Source: Acanthamoeba sp. SK_2022b (taxonomy: Eukaryota > Discosea > Longamoebia > Acanthamoebidae). From it: a stretch of 64,000 nucleotides of DNA. The notes beneath the pieces were generated by a model, which saw only the letters and a program-made list of their open reading frames with translations, had not been told where the DNA came from and made no database searches. The stretch spans positions 62,001-126,000 of the forward strand of contig JANDJZ010000005.1 of NCBI GenBank assembly GCA_027943245.1. Reading direction: 5' to 3'. The translations under genes were made by a program, and so were the position numbers. Position 1 is the first letter of the stretch. Every line of letters begins with the position of its first letter. This document shows, piece after piece, positions 22,201 to 34,539 of the stretch.

Positions 22201-25200
22201 AGGCGCAGGCAATCGAGAAACAGTACAAGGGTGCCCCCGAGACCATCGTTCAGTGCATCCGAGGTGATTCCTGCCCCCCTGAACCTATGCGTTAGCCACC
22301 GTACTCGCCTCTAACCATCCACCACCCATCACCCCCCCCCACCCAGTTACGAGCAACACCCGTACGCAGAACAAGGCTCTCCTTGCCCTGGGCGCTGTGG
22401 CCACGCTCTACCCGGACCTGGTGCTGCGCCACGTGATGCCCGTGTTCACTTTCATGGGCGCGTCGACGATCAGGCACGACGACAACTACACCTTCACGGT
22501 CATGCAGAAGTCGCTCCGCGCCATCCTGCCGTCCATGGTCAAGCGGGGCGGCATCGGCGTGTCGGACGTGCTTCGCATCTTCGTGGACAACTTCCAGCAT
22601 GTGCCTCTCCACCGCCGTCTCCATCTCTTCGCGTCAGTGCTGCAGACCCTCTCCCTCAAGTACCTGCCAGACCTTCTCCTCCTGTTCCTCGTCAAGCACG
22701 TCACCCAGGTAAGTAGCCTCCCCCCTCCGGCTCCAACACGGGCCAGCCGTCACTCACCCGCCGTCCCGACTGCGCCGTCACCAGGGTCCTCAGGAACAGA
22801 CCCAGATGAAGCTGGACCAATCGGTCTCGATCGACGAAAGCGATCTTGTCGATCTTGAGGTACTGGGCGTTTTTTTCTCTGCTCGTCTGCTTCGCCTGGC
22901 GTGGGATCTAATCGTCGCCCCAACCTCGACCTCCACCCAGGAGGAGACGACCATCCCCGGCTTCTGCCACAGCCTGTGCGAGAAGGTGCCCGTCTCGGAC
23001 CTGTGTTCGGCGTTCGTGCCTCTCGTGGAAACCATCACCGACAACCTCGAGGAGAAGAACGCCGTTGTCGCCAAGTACTGCGATAAGAGGTAATGGTCCC
23101 CGCGATGCACCATCCCGTGCCAATGCTAGTCCTTGCACTTGACCTCACCCGCCGGCTTTCACTCCCGCAGCAATATGACCAAAGCCCAGGTCATCGAGCT
23201 GGAGCGTACTGTGGTTGACTTCATGTTGGATCACTTCGCCTCGAAGCCCTTCCTCAACTCCCTCCTCACCATGAAGGCCACTCAGATCCGCTCCATGCAG
23301 CCCATCTACTTCTCCCTCTTCAAGCGAACCCTCGCTTACGCTCAACAATGCGCCGGTCGTGCTGTACGTACCCCCAACCTCACCTCAAGCTCGGCGGGAG
23401 TGTGGTTCATTTATTTATTAAATAATATTTGGCCTGACCCTCCAACGTTCTCACATCCAATGGCGGCGGTGTCTGCTTCGCTCTAGAACGAGCTCAAGGG
23501 CAAGAAGGGCAAGAAGGTCAAGGCACAGGTTGAGCTGTGGACCAACCAGACTCAGGGCTCGTACGAGGTGATCCGCATGCTCAACTCCTTCATGTCGACG
23601 CCCATGTTCCTCGAGACTGTGGCCGATCTCCTCGTCCATCCCGATTCTCAGGTACATCCGCCTCTGGTGTCTTCCCGTCGGTGCAGTTGTGCTGACGCTG
23701 GCACTTTCGCCAACCGGGCCGCAGATGCGCCAACGGGCTCTCGAACTCTTCAATGAGAAGGTGGAGGAGCAGAAGTCGCTGCAAGAAAAGAAGAAGGGCG
23801 AAGAGGGTCACGCCAACTCTACCAAGCTCTTCCTCGACATGGTGCCCAAGCTCACCAACATCATCAAGGACAAGGACACGGTGCCGCCTCTCCCCCATCA
23901 GCACACAGCAACGATAACAACAATCTCTTCTTCTCTGACGCCATTTTGCTGACCTCCTCCATGTGCGAACGGTCACGTTGGTGCAGGCTGAGGACATGGC
24001 CCTTACGAAGCAGACTGCGCTGTTGTCACTCGAGATTCTGTCGCGCAGCTTCGCGTCGACCTACCCGTCTCACTTCCTCGGCGCCACGTTCGACATCGTG
24101 TCGGCCGCCATGCGCCACGCTAACCCGAGCGTCCAGGGCTCGGCCCTCATCTGCCAGGCTGCCATCTGCCTCCAGCTCGGCGCCAAGATGGTGCCCAAGA
24201 TCCCCAAGTTCATGCCCCAGGTCGTCGCGCTGCTCAAGAAGATCTTCGCGCCCCTTAAGGACGACGCCGCAGAGGCCACTTCCGCCGACGAGGCCTCCAT
24301 CAAGGACGGTAAACGCTCGTCTTCCCCTCTCGCGTCCAACGGCGTCCTGTTCAGTAAGTGTCAGTGATTCTCACCTCGTGGCTATGGGTCTGCGCAGATG
24401 CCAACCGCAAGCTGCTGCAGGTCAGCACCCTGTCGGCGCTGGAGGTCACCATCGATGGCATTGGGCAGTTCCTCAGCCCGTACCTCCGCGACATCATCCA
24501 GGCCGTGGTCCCCATCCCCGACCACTACCCCACCCTTCAGGTGCCCTCCCTTGCCCTTCCATTCCTTCCCTGATTTCCACCGCAGCCCCCCTCCGAAAGA
24601 CAATATGGTTGACCTATCGGACCCACGTGACAGATCGCGGAGAAGGTGGATAGCGTGCTGGCGGTGCTTGCCACCAAGGTCGAAGCTCGCTTGATCCTCC
24701 CGCCCATCTACCTCTCCTCTCAGTTCTTCAAGCAGGCCACCCCTTCGGTACGCTCACTCAACGCTTTGCCCTTCCTCTTCGACGCCTTCTGTGTGCTAGC
24801 GGTGTGTCGAGTGACCGTCTTGGCTCTGGGTTGTTGCCACGTGCAGACGCTGTGTCGGTTCGCATCGTGGGTGGGCAGCGTGCTCTCGGGCATGGCGCGC
24901 GATACGGTGCAGACCCATCACGACCGCCTGTTCAAGTTCTTCCTCGACTTCTTCGACTACCGACGCCTTTCCCACGTCCACGAGAAGGTTAGTTCGCTTT
25001 TCTCAACGATGTTCTGCATGCTTCTTACTCATCACCACGACCAGGCTAAGAAGGACGTGAAGACCGAGAAGGACGTGACGTCGGTGGAAGACGCTTTCAT
25101 CGACGCGTTCCTTCACATGGTGATGAAGCTGAGTGAGCTCAGCTTCAAGCCTCTCTTCCTGCGCGTCACCCACTGGACTGCGGAGGTTATCGACGCCAAG

Positions 25201-25359
25201 GCCGGCGAGGCCCAGTCCCCGACCTTCCCTCGCCTCTTCTTCTTCTGGCGTCTTGCCAACGCTCTCGCCGACAAGCTCAAGGTTCGTTTCCCTCCGCCAC
25301 AGAGTTTACTTCGGCATCGTGTGTGCACGGTGATGATTTGGTCCGCTCGAGCGCTCACG

Positions 25360-25400
<41 letters not shown>

Positions 25401-26394
25401 GGCTCTCTTCAGTCGATCTTCGTGCCATACTATGGCTACCTGCTGGACGACGCGGTGGCCTACCTCACGAACGACAAGGACGTGTTTGGCGAGGAGGAGA
25501 GCGAGGACGAGGAGGAGAGCGAAGAGGAGGCCGTGCAAATCATCAAGTCGTCGGCCAAGAAGGCGGCCGCTACGCCCGAGAAGCAGGCCGCTAAGGCCGT
25601 TCTTCCGGAGAAGCGCCGCGTGGAGATGAAGAACGAATTCCTATCGCTCGTCATGTCTTCCCTGCACAAATGCTTCCTCTACGACGCGGAGAACTTCATC
25701 ACCCCGGAGAAGTTCGATCGGTACCGCCCCAGCCGCTGTCCTCTTGTTCTTTGCTTTCTCGACCGGGAATGCTGCGCAACGCGTGCTCACCCCCGTATCC
25801 GTTTTCGCACGCGGCGCAGGCTTGTGCCCGCGCTGGTCGCGCAGATCGAAAACAACACCGGCTCGGTGAAGGACTACCAGGCACGCGTGACGGAGCACCT
25901 CATTCCGGCTATCTCTCAGCTGGCCGTCAACGTCGGCGACGACGTACGTGGCGCCCCTCCTCGCTCTCCTCCTCCCGGTCCGTATTTAATGGAGGCCCGA
26001 CACGCTCAACCTCCCTCGTATGTCGTGTGCGATCGGCAACAGAAACTGTGGAAGTCGCTCAACCACCAGGTCCTGCTCACCACGAGGAGCAGCGCCGCGC
26101 CGGTTCGCTTTGCCGGTCTCAAGGTGGTGGAGGCCTTCTACCAGCGCCTCGGCGAAGAGTTCCTTCCGCTCCTGCCCGAGGTACGTGCTTTGTTTGTGTG
26201 GACTGAGCGTGGTAGTGGCCGAGTCGTGTTGTTGATCCTGCGGTGTCCGCCCCCCCCCACTACAGACTGTGCCGTTCCTTGCGGAGCTTATGGAAGACAG
26301 TGCGATGGAAGTGGAGCAGCTGTGCCAAGAAGTCATCGCCCTTATCAACAAGTACCTGCCCGAAGGCGAGTCCATCGCTTCCTACTTCCAGTAG
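16300..26394 (+). CDS. HEATR1: HEATR1/UTP10 family, U3 snoRNP (SSU processome) HEAT-repeat protein
   Basis: Thirty-one exons begin at 16300, 16773, 17071, 17313, 17539, 17813, 18055, 18411, 18763, 19165, 19334, 19629, 20056, 20293, 21470, 22066, 22347, 22785, 22941, 23171, 23487, 23725, 23987, 24398, 24634, 24847, 25045, 25413, 25820, 26043 and 26266. They total 2430 codons plus stop (human is about 2144). The largest exon is 20293-21378. The N-terminus carries the conserved SPYFLLKPAHKAIEWL and ILPYHETALFVRV blocks. The middle holds QCIRV-type and FTFMGASTIR-DDNY motifs. The C-terminal domain shows LSELSFKPLFLRVTHW, VTEHLIPAISQLA, WKSLNHQVLL and the terminal SIASYFQ. The whole protein is alpha-helical HEAT repeats. 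It is needed for pre-rRNA transcription and 18S processing in the nucleolus. A Lys/Glu-rich insert lies near 20400-20510 and an acidic one near 25490-25580. Confidence 0.95.
25359..25401. repeat. (GTT)n microsatellite in HEATR1 intron 27
   Basis: About 14 uninterrupted GTT units within the intron 25282-25412, next to the polypyrimidine tract and acceptor. Confidence 0.9.
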
Positions 26395-26807
26395 GAGTAC
26401 AGGAAAAGAACAGCCTGTTATACTGTGTGGAATCTGAGAAATGCAACACATCAACGGGCCACGTTGTCCGTCTTGCTGGCGGGTGTTTCATCTTTTTGAC
26501 GTGCCCGTCAAAGGAAGGCTAGCCGAAAGAGGTGAGAAAGACGAACTTTATTTACCGTTGGTTCTGTCGTCCCTTCGCCTCGCTTTTCGAACCTCCACGT
26601 GCCCCCCCCCCCTTCGTTCTCCGAGGTGTTGCACCCCCGCCGCAGCCGCTCAACGGTTGTGCTGTCTATAGAACCCAAACCTCGGACACGAAGGCAATCG
26701 AGAAGAGAATAGTAGAAGAGGCGAGACAAAAGTGTGGTTAGGATTGTTAAAGGATTGATAGGAAAATCAAACCTCAAAAGGCGGAAAAGAACAAGTCGTT
26801 ACACATC
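26395..26807. other. Intergenic between HEATR1 and the Ste20-type kinase
   Basis: 413 bp with a C-run near 26606-26616. No exon seen. Expected to contain the HEATR1 3' UTR and kinase promoter. Confidence 0.55.
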
Positions 26808-29771
26808 ATGACGGAACTGTTCGGGGAGGAACCCGACAAAATCTACAAAATCGTCGAAGAGCTCGGACGAGGGTGCGTGCCTTCCCCGTCAAAAGAAAGC
26901 GACCTTCATTCTTGCCCCCCCCCCCAATACCAAATCTGCATCTCTTTGCTGTTGTTTCTCACATCCTTCTTGCCTCTGGGCAGGCAATTCGGCAAGGTGT
27001 TCAAAGGACTCAAAAAAGATAACGGAGAGGTAGTGGCCATCAAAATACTCACCATAGGTACGCCTCTTTCTCTGGCCTCCAGCCTTTTCCCATCGCACCC
27101 TCTCGTGCTCACAGGTTGTGTGTTGCTGTCTCTCCCTCGTTCGGTTGTGTTTGGTGCGCTCCTTGTGCAGACGAGACGGCGGACGACGACACTTTCCGCT
27201 CCGTGGCCAAGGAAATACAAATGCTGCGCGACTGCAACCACCCCAGCATCGTGGGGTTCTACGGTGCCTACATCAAGGACAACGAGCTCTGGGTTCGCAC
27301 TCCCCGTGTCCTTCCCTAATGTTACTCCCTCGGCTGTGCTGTGCCACGTGTAAGGGATTCGTGAGGCTCACATCGCATTGCTCTCTTCTCTTTGCTCTCT
27401 CTCTCCCTCCCCCCTCTGGGCCTTACGGGGAGATAGATCATCATGGAGTTCTGCGATGCTGGCAGCTGCTCGAAGATGATGACCAAGATGGGCAAGAACT
27501 TTCTCGAGGAGGAGATCGCGGCGGTAAGCAATCACTCAGTCGGGCCATCAGTCATCTCGGGGCGCCCTGATCAAGCGCTGATAATTGTTCTTGTCTTGTG
27601 CACAGGTGGTGTATCAGGTGTTGCTGGGGCTGGAGTATCTGGCCAACGCTCGCAAGATGCATCGCGACATCAAGGCCGACAACCTTCTTCTCAAATCCTC
27701 AGGCGAGGTTAAGATCGGTCAGTGTCCTCCTTTTCTTGTCTTCTCGCCTTTCTCTTCGTCCGCATCCGTTTCTCTCCTCACGCATTGACGCTCCACTCCC
27801 CTACATGCAGCGGACTTGGGCGTTGCTGCGCAACTCAAGAACACAATGGACTTCCACAAGACCGCCACGGGTGCGTGCCCCTCTGTCCCTCCCAAGACGG
27901 GGTTCGATTTACCTTACAGGCAACTCTATTTCTCGCGCGTCTCACTAGGGACTCCGTATTGGATGGCTCCGGAGTTGGTCAGTGAAACGCGATACAATTC
28001 CAAAGTCGATGTGTACGCATTAGCCTTTTATCCTCACGAGGCGTCGCCTGTGTTTGAATGCAGCTGAACTGACACGTGATCATTTCCTATGTTGCAGGTG
28101 GTCGCTGGGCATCACCGCAATCGAGCTGGCTGAACGAAAGCCTCCACTCTTCGATTTCGTTCCTATGCGGGTAACGCTGTCGGCCTGCCCTCTTCTCCTC
28201 CACCAAGTGCGCCGTGCCTGCGACTGCGGAACCTAACGAGACGCGCGCACGCACAACAGGCGCTGTTCATGATCGCACAGCAGTCGCGACCACCACCGGG
28301 GCTCTCCAAACCGGGCGAGTGGAGCGCCGAATTTAACGATTTTATAGCCAAGAGCCTCGTGAAGGACCCCGAGAGCCGTGCCTCCGCCACCGACCTGCTA
28401 GAGGTTTTCTCCCGAGCGCTCATGCTCAGGCGTTTTTTTATATTGGCCCACACGCTCAACTGACCCGTGTGGACTCCCTACTACAGCATCCGTTCATCAC
28501 AAAAGTGAAGCCACGAAGTGAGGAGATCGTCTCGGGGCTTGTGCAGCGGTACCACAAAGTGATGACCGAGAGGCGAAACCAAAGAGACGAGAAAAAGGTG
28601 CGGCAATCGGTGCTGGAGTGGCGTGGGGTTGTGTTGTATGTGTCGATGTGAGCGATCGAGAATCGTTCATATCCCTCTCCTTCATTTCGTTCTCCTCAAC
28701 TCAATCCGCTCATTCACTGCACTTCATCAATTATTCGCTCATCATCACGCTCACGCTCATGCAATGCAGGAGAAAGTGCGTATCATGCTCACATCATTCT
28801 CAAATTCCCTTAATGCAAAGAGATTGAATAACGAGAGAGAAAAGGATAAGATTGTGAGAAGTGGATATATGGAAGACGATGATGAGGACGAAGATGGAGG
28901 AGAAGGCGATAGTGACGAAAAGAATGAAGGCGAAGCGAGACGGAGAAGAAAGAAAGAAAAAAGCGACAAAGACGACGAGAACGATGAGGACGCAGACGAC
29001 GACGAAGAAGGCGATGCGGCTAAAACGAAAACGACAAAGAAAAAGATGACGTTCGTGGTGAGGAGGAAGCCCAAGACGGGCTCCAAGTCGCCCAGTCCTG
29101 CCACGACACCCGAGCTCAGAGAACGAAGAACAATACGGCAGCGGATCAAAGATCGACGCCAGGCCAAGACCAAGGCCCTCGACGACACCTCTCCCGATGG
29201 CGAGCACGCCACTACTTCGCTCGCTTCTTCCGCGTCCGCCGTGTCGACCTCGTCTTCGGCATCGACATCAGCATCGCTCGGGTGGTGGCAACGAACTGAC
29301 AAGAAGCTGCGATCGACGCTCAAGAAGCTCGACCTCTCGGCCGCGAGCAGCACCAGCAGTCAAATCAAGTCATCAAGGGATCGGCCGACCAAGCCCTCCG
29401 CCTCCTCCGAGCAGCCGTTGACGCCGCGCGACCGCCGCGGACGCAAGACGGGCAGCGCGATCGTGGGGGTGACGCCGTCGGCCAAGCACCGTCAGACCGC
29501 GAACAAGAAAAAGAGCAGCGGCGACAAGAAGGCGAGGGCCAAGGTCAAATCCAAGTCGGAGGCCGAACCAGATTACGACGACATCACCACCAACTCGAAC
29601 ACGAACACCGAGGATGAGGAGTCGACAACAGATGACGAGGGAGAAGGGAGAAGGAGAGGGTCGAGGGTGGTGGCCGAGGAGGGACCGGAGGCGGCGAAGG
29701 GAGTGATGGGTCGACTTGGACGACGGTGGAGCCTCGTTTGCTTCCACCCGAGCGAAATCAACCGCATGTAA
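26808..29771 (+). CDS. Ste20/GCK-type Ser/Thr protein kinase with charged C-terminal tail
   Basis: Eleven exons (26808-26872, 26984-27057, 27171-27292, 27437-27523, 27606-27717, 27811-27870, 27949-28012, 28098-28170, 28260-28403, 28487-28597, 28770-29771) give 637 aa. The kinase domain (~13-270) has the Gly loop GRGQFGKVF, VAIKIL with the ATP Lys, catalytic loop MHRDIKADN, the metal motif as DLG rather than DFG, activation segment [10 protein letters not shown] and [12 protein letters not shown]. The spacing and the GTPYWMAPE block place it with Ste20/MST/GCK kinases. The last exon encodes ~330 residues of highly charged low complexity (Asp/Glu/Lys runs, then Ser/Lys-rich), with no recognisable SARAH, CNH or PBD domain. 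All catalytic residues are present. Substrates are unknown; in this family they often include NDR/LATS or MAPK-module kinases. Confidence 0.92.
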
Positions 29772-30051
29772 ATAGCTACGTCGACGTCACCGGTCTGCAC
29801 GGCTAAAGAGAAAGAGCGAAAACGACAGCTCGAGTAAGAAGGGAACGAAACAGATGGAGGACGACGGACCGAGCGATTCTCTCTCTCGCACCACCGACAT
29901 TAAACACACCCCATTCTGCACATTCCTTCCAGCCGCCTCATCGCCATGGAGATCGTGTTGTGATCTCTTAATGCGGTGAGACGTGTGCTGGCGTAGAGGC
30001 GGCGCTCCTTCAATTTATACGGCATGTGATCCGTTTGTTTCCACGGATCGG

Positions 30052-31776
30052 ATGCCCCGCGCTGCCTCTCCGATCGACCCGTTCCGCAGAACGGGCGATC
30101 ATTTCCCCCCCCCCCCAATCTTATCTCTCCCTCGAGTATGCACACTCACTTCAAACGTTTCTCCTTTCTTGTTTCTGTTAGCAGAAGACAGAATCTGGGT
30201 CAGGATTGTCGACACCCGACTCGGAGCTCATCACGTGCGAGGTCTTCGAGCTGTGCGATCGGTGTGCGGTCTTCGCCGAGCCCAAGGCTTGGCAGGCCGC
30301 GCCCTGGCCACCCTCGCCCGCGCAGAAGAAGGTCAAGCGCTCCGCCTCTGAACGCACGCTGATGGTACTGGCTCCCACATCTTCTATCTGCCAACTTGCG
30401 TTGGCTGCACGCGTGCCCATATCCAAATGATGCTCTAACGCGCATTCTCCGCTCTGGGTGGCTTGTGGCTGGACCAACGCGCTGCGGCTGCGCAGGGTGG
30501 GCGTGGATCGGGCATCGCTAAGATCGAGGTGAGCAAGATATCGGACCTAGTGCAGCTCCTTAAAGACCCCAAGGAGGGGCTCGTGCGCCGAACGCGGAAG
30601 CTCAAGAAGCAAGAGTACAAGAAGGCGTTCGTCGGTACGCCGGCCGTCCCTTCTCTCGGCGGGGACGCCAACCTGCTGAAGCGTTCTTGTGCTTTGCGGA
30701 CAGGCTCGGAGGCTGTGGAGTGGATGGTCACACGGCTGCGAATCAATACCCGAAAGGCGGCCGTGCATCTCGGCGAAACGCTCATGCACCGGTACAGCTC
30801 CCTCTTACTCCTCCTCGTGTCCGTGATAGCACTGACACCGGTGAGCTCTGTACAGAGGTATCATCGAGCACGTGAGTAACTCGGAGCCGTTCCTCGACTC
30901 CAAGACGTCCTACTATCGATTCCGGCCGGTGCGTTGTTCACGTTTCACCTTCCTCTTCACAATGCTGAATGAACCTGACGCCGATCGATCGTTGGTCGAT
31001 GCCATTCACCATCACAGGAAAAGACGCGACAGATCAACGTGTGGTACCCTGATGAAAAGGTGAGCCTAGCATCCTCGACTTGTTTTGCTTGAAGCGTTGA
31101 AAAGCGCTTTGTTAGATCGGTGCATTGGCACAGATGCGGTGGGCTGACTTCACCCACGTTTGTTTTGCCGTCATTGCACTTCAGATCACCTATCTCATCG
31201 ACATGATGCGGCTCAACCTTGAGTTCAAAACGCGGACGTGGCGGCTCACCAAGTACAAGAAAACGTTCAAAGGCTGCGATCTGGTCGACTGGCTGACCAA
31301 GCATCTGAAGCTCTCGCGAGAGGACGCCGTTGCCTTTGGCGAGGTGCGCCCCGAGCCCTCACTCATGTGATACTGTCCGACCAAGCACCAGGCGTGGTGG
31401 AGCTGACATTCGCGCTCCAACAGGAGATGATGCGACGATCTATCTTTCATCACGTCACCTTCTCGGAGCCCTTTGGCGACGAGCCCAATCTCTTCCGCTT
31501 CTACCAGGTCTCCCTCCAGCTTGCCCGCGTGATGACGTGTTGCAGTACTTTAGTCCAGCCCACGCTGACCTCCGTCGGGGCCGCCATCAGGATGAGAAGA
31601 AGTATCGGACGGCGACCAGGGCCAAGTTGCGGCAATCGACGCTATCGGCCGACCGGGTGAAAGGTTTCCAGAGCGCCCAGGGCAGCAGCGGATCGGGCAG
31701 CTTCACCAGCGGCATGCGACCCGTCAACAAGGTCTCCTCTGGTCGTGACGTGCGCGAACGCTACCGCGACCTGTGA
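30052..31776 (+). CDS. Tandem DEP-domain protein
   Basis: Nine exons (30052-30135, 30185-30364, 30496-30634, 30704-30791, 30856-30928, 31018-31059, 31185-31343, 31424-31507, 31591-31776) give 344 aa. Two DEP domains are clear. The first (~105-180) has KKQEYKKAFVGSEAVEWM, the turn RKAAVHLGETLMHRGIIEHV and YYRF. The second (~205-290) has RLTKYKKTFKGCDLVDWL, REDAVAFGEEMMRRSIFHHV and LFRFYQ. DEP domains bind membranes or GPCR tails and occur in RGS, Dishevelled and Epac-type proteins. No catalytic domain is present here. The C-terminus is Ser/Gly/Lys-rich. Exon 1 is the weakest part: it was chosen because its ATG frame and donor phase join exon 2 without a stop. Translation could instead start elsewhere upstream. 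Confidence 0.8.
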
Positions 31777-31819
31777 CCACTCGTGTAAAAACCTTCCTAT
31801 TAATTAATATTCTTTTTTT

Positions 31820-34249
31820 ATGTCGACAAATGAGGTTGGTCGCCAATTTATTTCATACACACTCACACACGAGATGGAAGACGATAAGAAGAAGAAATTG
31901 AAGAGGACTTTGTCTTTCAAAAAGAAGGAGAACGTTGTAGGCGATCCCGCTACAGAGGAAGGCCTCTCATCTCCTCGCAAAGCCGCTCCACCACTCGTAC
32001 CGTCTGGTTCGGTGCGCCTCCCTCCTTCGTTCTTCGACGTAATCGGAATTAAAATACCTAGTATTTTAGTTCTCGTAACAAATGATGACAACTGATCCAT
32101 GGCTTCATATTGCTACTGCAGGAGTCTCCAGCGTCGCCCTCGCGGAGGAGGCTTGGCTTCGGGCTCGGCAAGAAGAAAAGCAAAGGTGTGGCCCCACCTT
32201 TTCTTTCTTTTGCTACCGGTCTCAGGCCTGTAACCGAACTTACCCCCTCATCGGCGGCTTTGTCGCAGGCGAAGAGGACGGGCTGGGCAAGGTGGAGAAG
32301 AAGCTGAAGGCAAAGAAGGAAGCCAAGAAGGAATCCAAGAAGGAAAAGATCCGGAGTGACCTGTTCACTACCGACGAGGACCCGAGCGCCAAGGACAAGA
32401 AGAGCAAGAAGGGCAAGAAGAAGGCCAGCGACAAATCCACCAAGAAGAGCTCGTCCGCCACGCATGCGGCCGTGGCGGCGCAGTCGCAGGGACCGATCCA
32501 AAGCCTGGATAAGAAGATGACGACCTTCCTCCTATCGTTCCTCACCGGCCACGACCTCCTTTCCGCTCGTCTCGTCTCCAAGCGCTGGTCCAGCGTCATC
32601 GGTAAGCCACCCGGTCTTGCCTTGGATTCGTGTGCATGTTGCGAGCGTTGTGTGTATCCGCTGAACAAGGACGACAGACGCGAACGGGCACCTGATGTGG
32701 AAGTCTGCCTGCCTCGGCTTATGGACCGGTCAGCTGTACGACTTTGCCGAAGCGCAGCCCTCCTTGCTCGCGGCTGCCCATCCGAGCGGCCGTAGCGGCG
32801 TGGCGAGGGAGGCGCTTGCTGCCGTACTCAGCTCGTCAGTCAGTGGTGACTGGCGCCGCCTTTACTTCCTCTCGACGCAGGGCCTCTCGCTCGACCTCTC
32901 CACCACTCCGCAACAGCCCTTCGCCACCGCCACCGCTGGCAGTACCGGTCTCAACCAGAAGCCCACTCCAGCTTCTTCATCGTCGTCTTCTTCATCCTCG
33001 ACAGCCGCGGCGTCGTCCTCGTCTATCTTCATGTTCTCTCCGCTTCAGCTGCTAGTCAGGGGCGATCTGCAGGCATTTGAGCCGGCATCGGGCGAGGAGA
33101 ACGCAAGCTACCGTGGAGTCGGCGAGCAATTCCTCGACGCCGGATCGTGTCCCGGCTGGGCCACCTGTGGATCGCTGGCCCGCTACGAGGAGACTCTCGG
33201 CGCACGCCTCCTTGCCGGGTCGCCGGCCACTGCCAGCGAGTGCAGAGCCAAGGTCATTTGGAGCGCGCAGGTGCTGCCGGGCTTCTATTGGACGGTCGTG
33301 GCCGTTCCCGTGCCGAGCGCCATCAAGGCTCAAGCTAGCGCAGGGCATGCCAAACAGCACCGCATCATTCACACGGCTACGCTGATTCAGGTAATCTAAT
33401 CTCCTTGAGGAGGCCACTCGAGGCCAACCGCTTTCCAGGCTGACTCTTCATTATTTGGTCGTTTTCGCTATATTTGCCTTATTAGGATGGGAAGGTGATC
33501 ACGGAGCGCGGAGGCCATGGGCTCGCGGCTTTTCTGTCGCAGGGCGAGAGACTCACCCGCCTCGGCGGACCCGCACTCCGTCTGCTGGCGATCGCCTTTG
33601 GGGTACCGCAGCTCGTCCCGGTGCCCCTCTCCGAGCACAACGCCCCGCAGTTCCTCCCTCAGCAGCAAGACAAGCCCTGGACCTTCGTCTTTTTCTACCA
33701 AAACGGTACTCGTGCCCGCCTACGAGGGTCGGCTCGTCTCTTGCTCTCATCAGTCTCTTGCAGACTCGGTCGAGAAGACAACACTCCTCACGCTCGGGAA
33801 CAGCGACGGAGAGAATGAGAAGGGCGAGCCCGCGGCTGGGTCGAGACAGCGGTCAGGCACGCAGCTCTTCTACGCCTCGCTAGCGGGCGGAGCCGGCGGA
33901 TTGGGCGGGGAACCCGCGGCCGAGCGATCGAACAGTAACGAGGTGGAGAAGAAGCAGGCGCCGCCCGTACCGGCGCGTCACAAGCCCCAAACCGAGATCG
34001 CGCCAGAGTCGGCGCTGGTGCGGACATGCTTGTTCCGCAATGGGTGCCACGGCCCATTCTGCCTTCTTCGCTCCGCGGCTTCCGCCGAAAAGGTAAGCCT
34101 AACCTGGCCTTAACATGGCAGCACAACGACTGGCAAGGCGACTGACGTCATCAACCCGCCAGGGCAAGAAGCCAGCTTGGACCAACGAGCAACCAACGCT
34201 GCTCGCAGCTTTGCCAGCGCTGGAGTACGTCGCCCACCCGGTCGCTTGA
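31820..34249 (+). CDS. F-box-like protein with basic N-terminus
   Basis: Seven exons (31820-32011, 32122-32185, 32269-32601, 32678-33390, 33486-33705, 33764-34092, 34163-34249) give 645 aa. The first ~150 residues are Lys-rich low complexity. An F-box-like motif follows (~163-210): LDKKMTTFLLSFL, LLSARLVSKRWSSV and a WKSACLGLW end, interrupted by intron 3. This is the pattern by which F-box proteins bind Skp1 in SCF ubiquitin ligases. The ~430 residues after it contain a Ser-rich stretch and an Ala/Gly-rich stretch but no WD40, LRR or Kelch repeats, so the substrate receptor domain is unrecognised. Translation might instead begin at the in-frame Met near 31874. It lies only ~44 bp after the DEP gene on the same strand. 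Confidence 0.7.
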
Positions 34250-34539
34250 GGCCGCGCCGAGGTCGCTCAGGGAGCACGTGTTGTTATAGTGAAAGAGGAC
34301 TTCTCGGAACCCGAAATATCACCAACTGCTCGTGTGCAGAGCGTCCACGCTCCTCTTTCGGGCCCACCGGAGCGTTCTGCAGGAATGCTTACAATAGGAG
34401 ATTAGGACTTTTGGTTGCGCCGGGCAGACATGAACTTGACACTTGGCAAGACTGGACCTCATCACTGCGCGCTCTGCGCCCCCGACACTCTAACTTTTAA
34501 AAGGCTCCCCTTCTGTTTAACACGATCCCACACGAAAGC

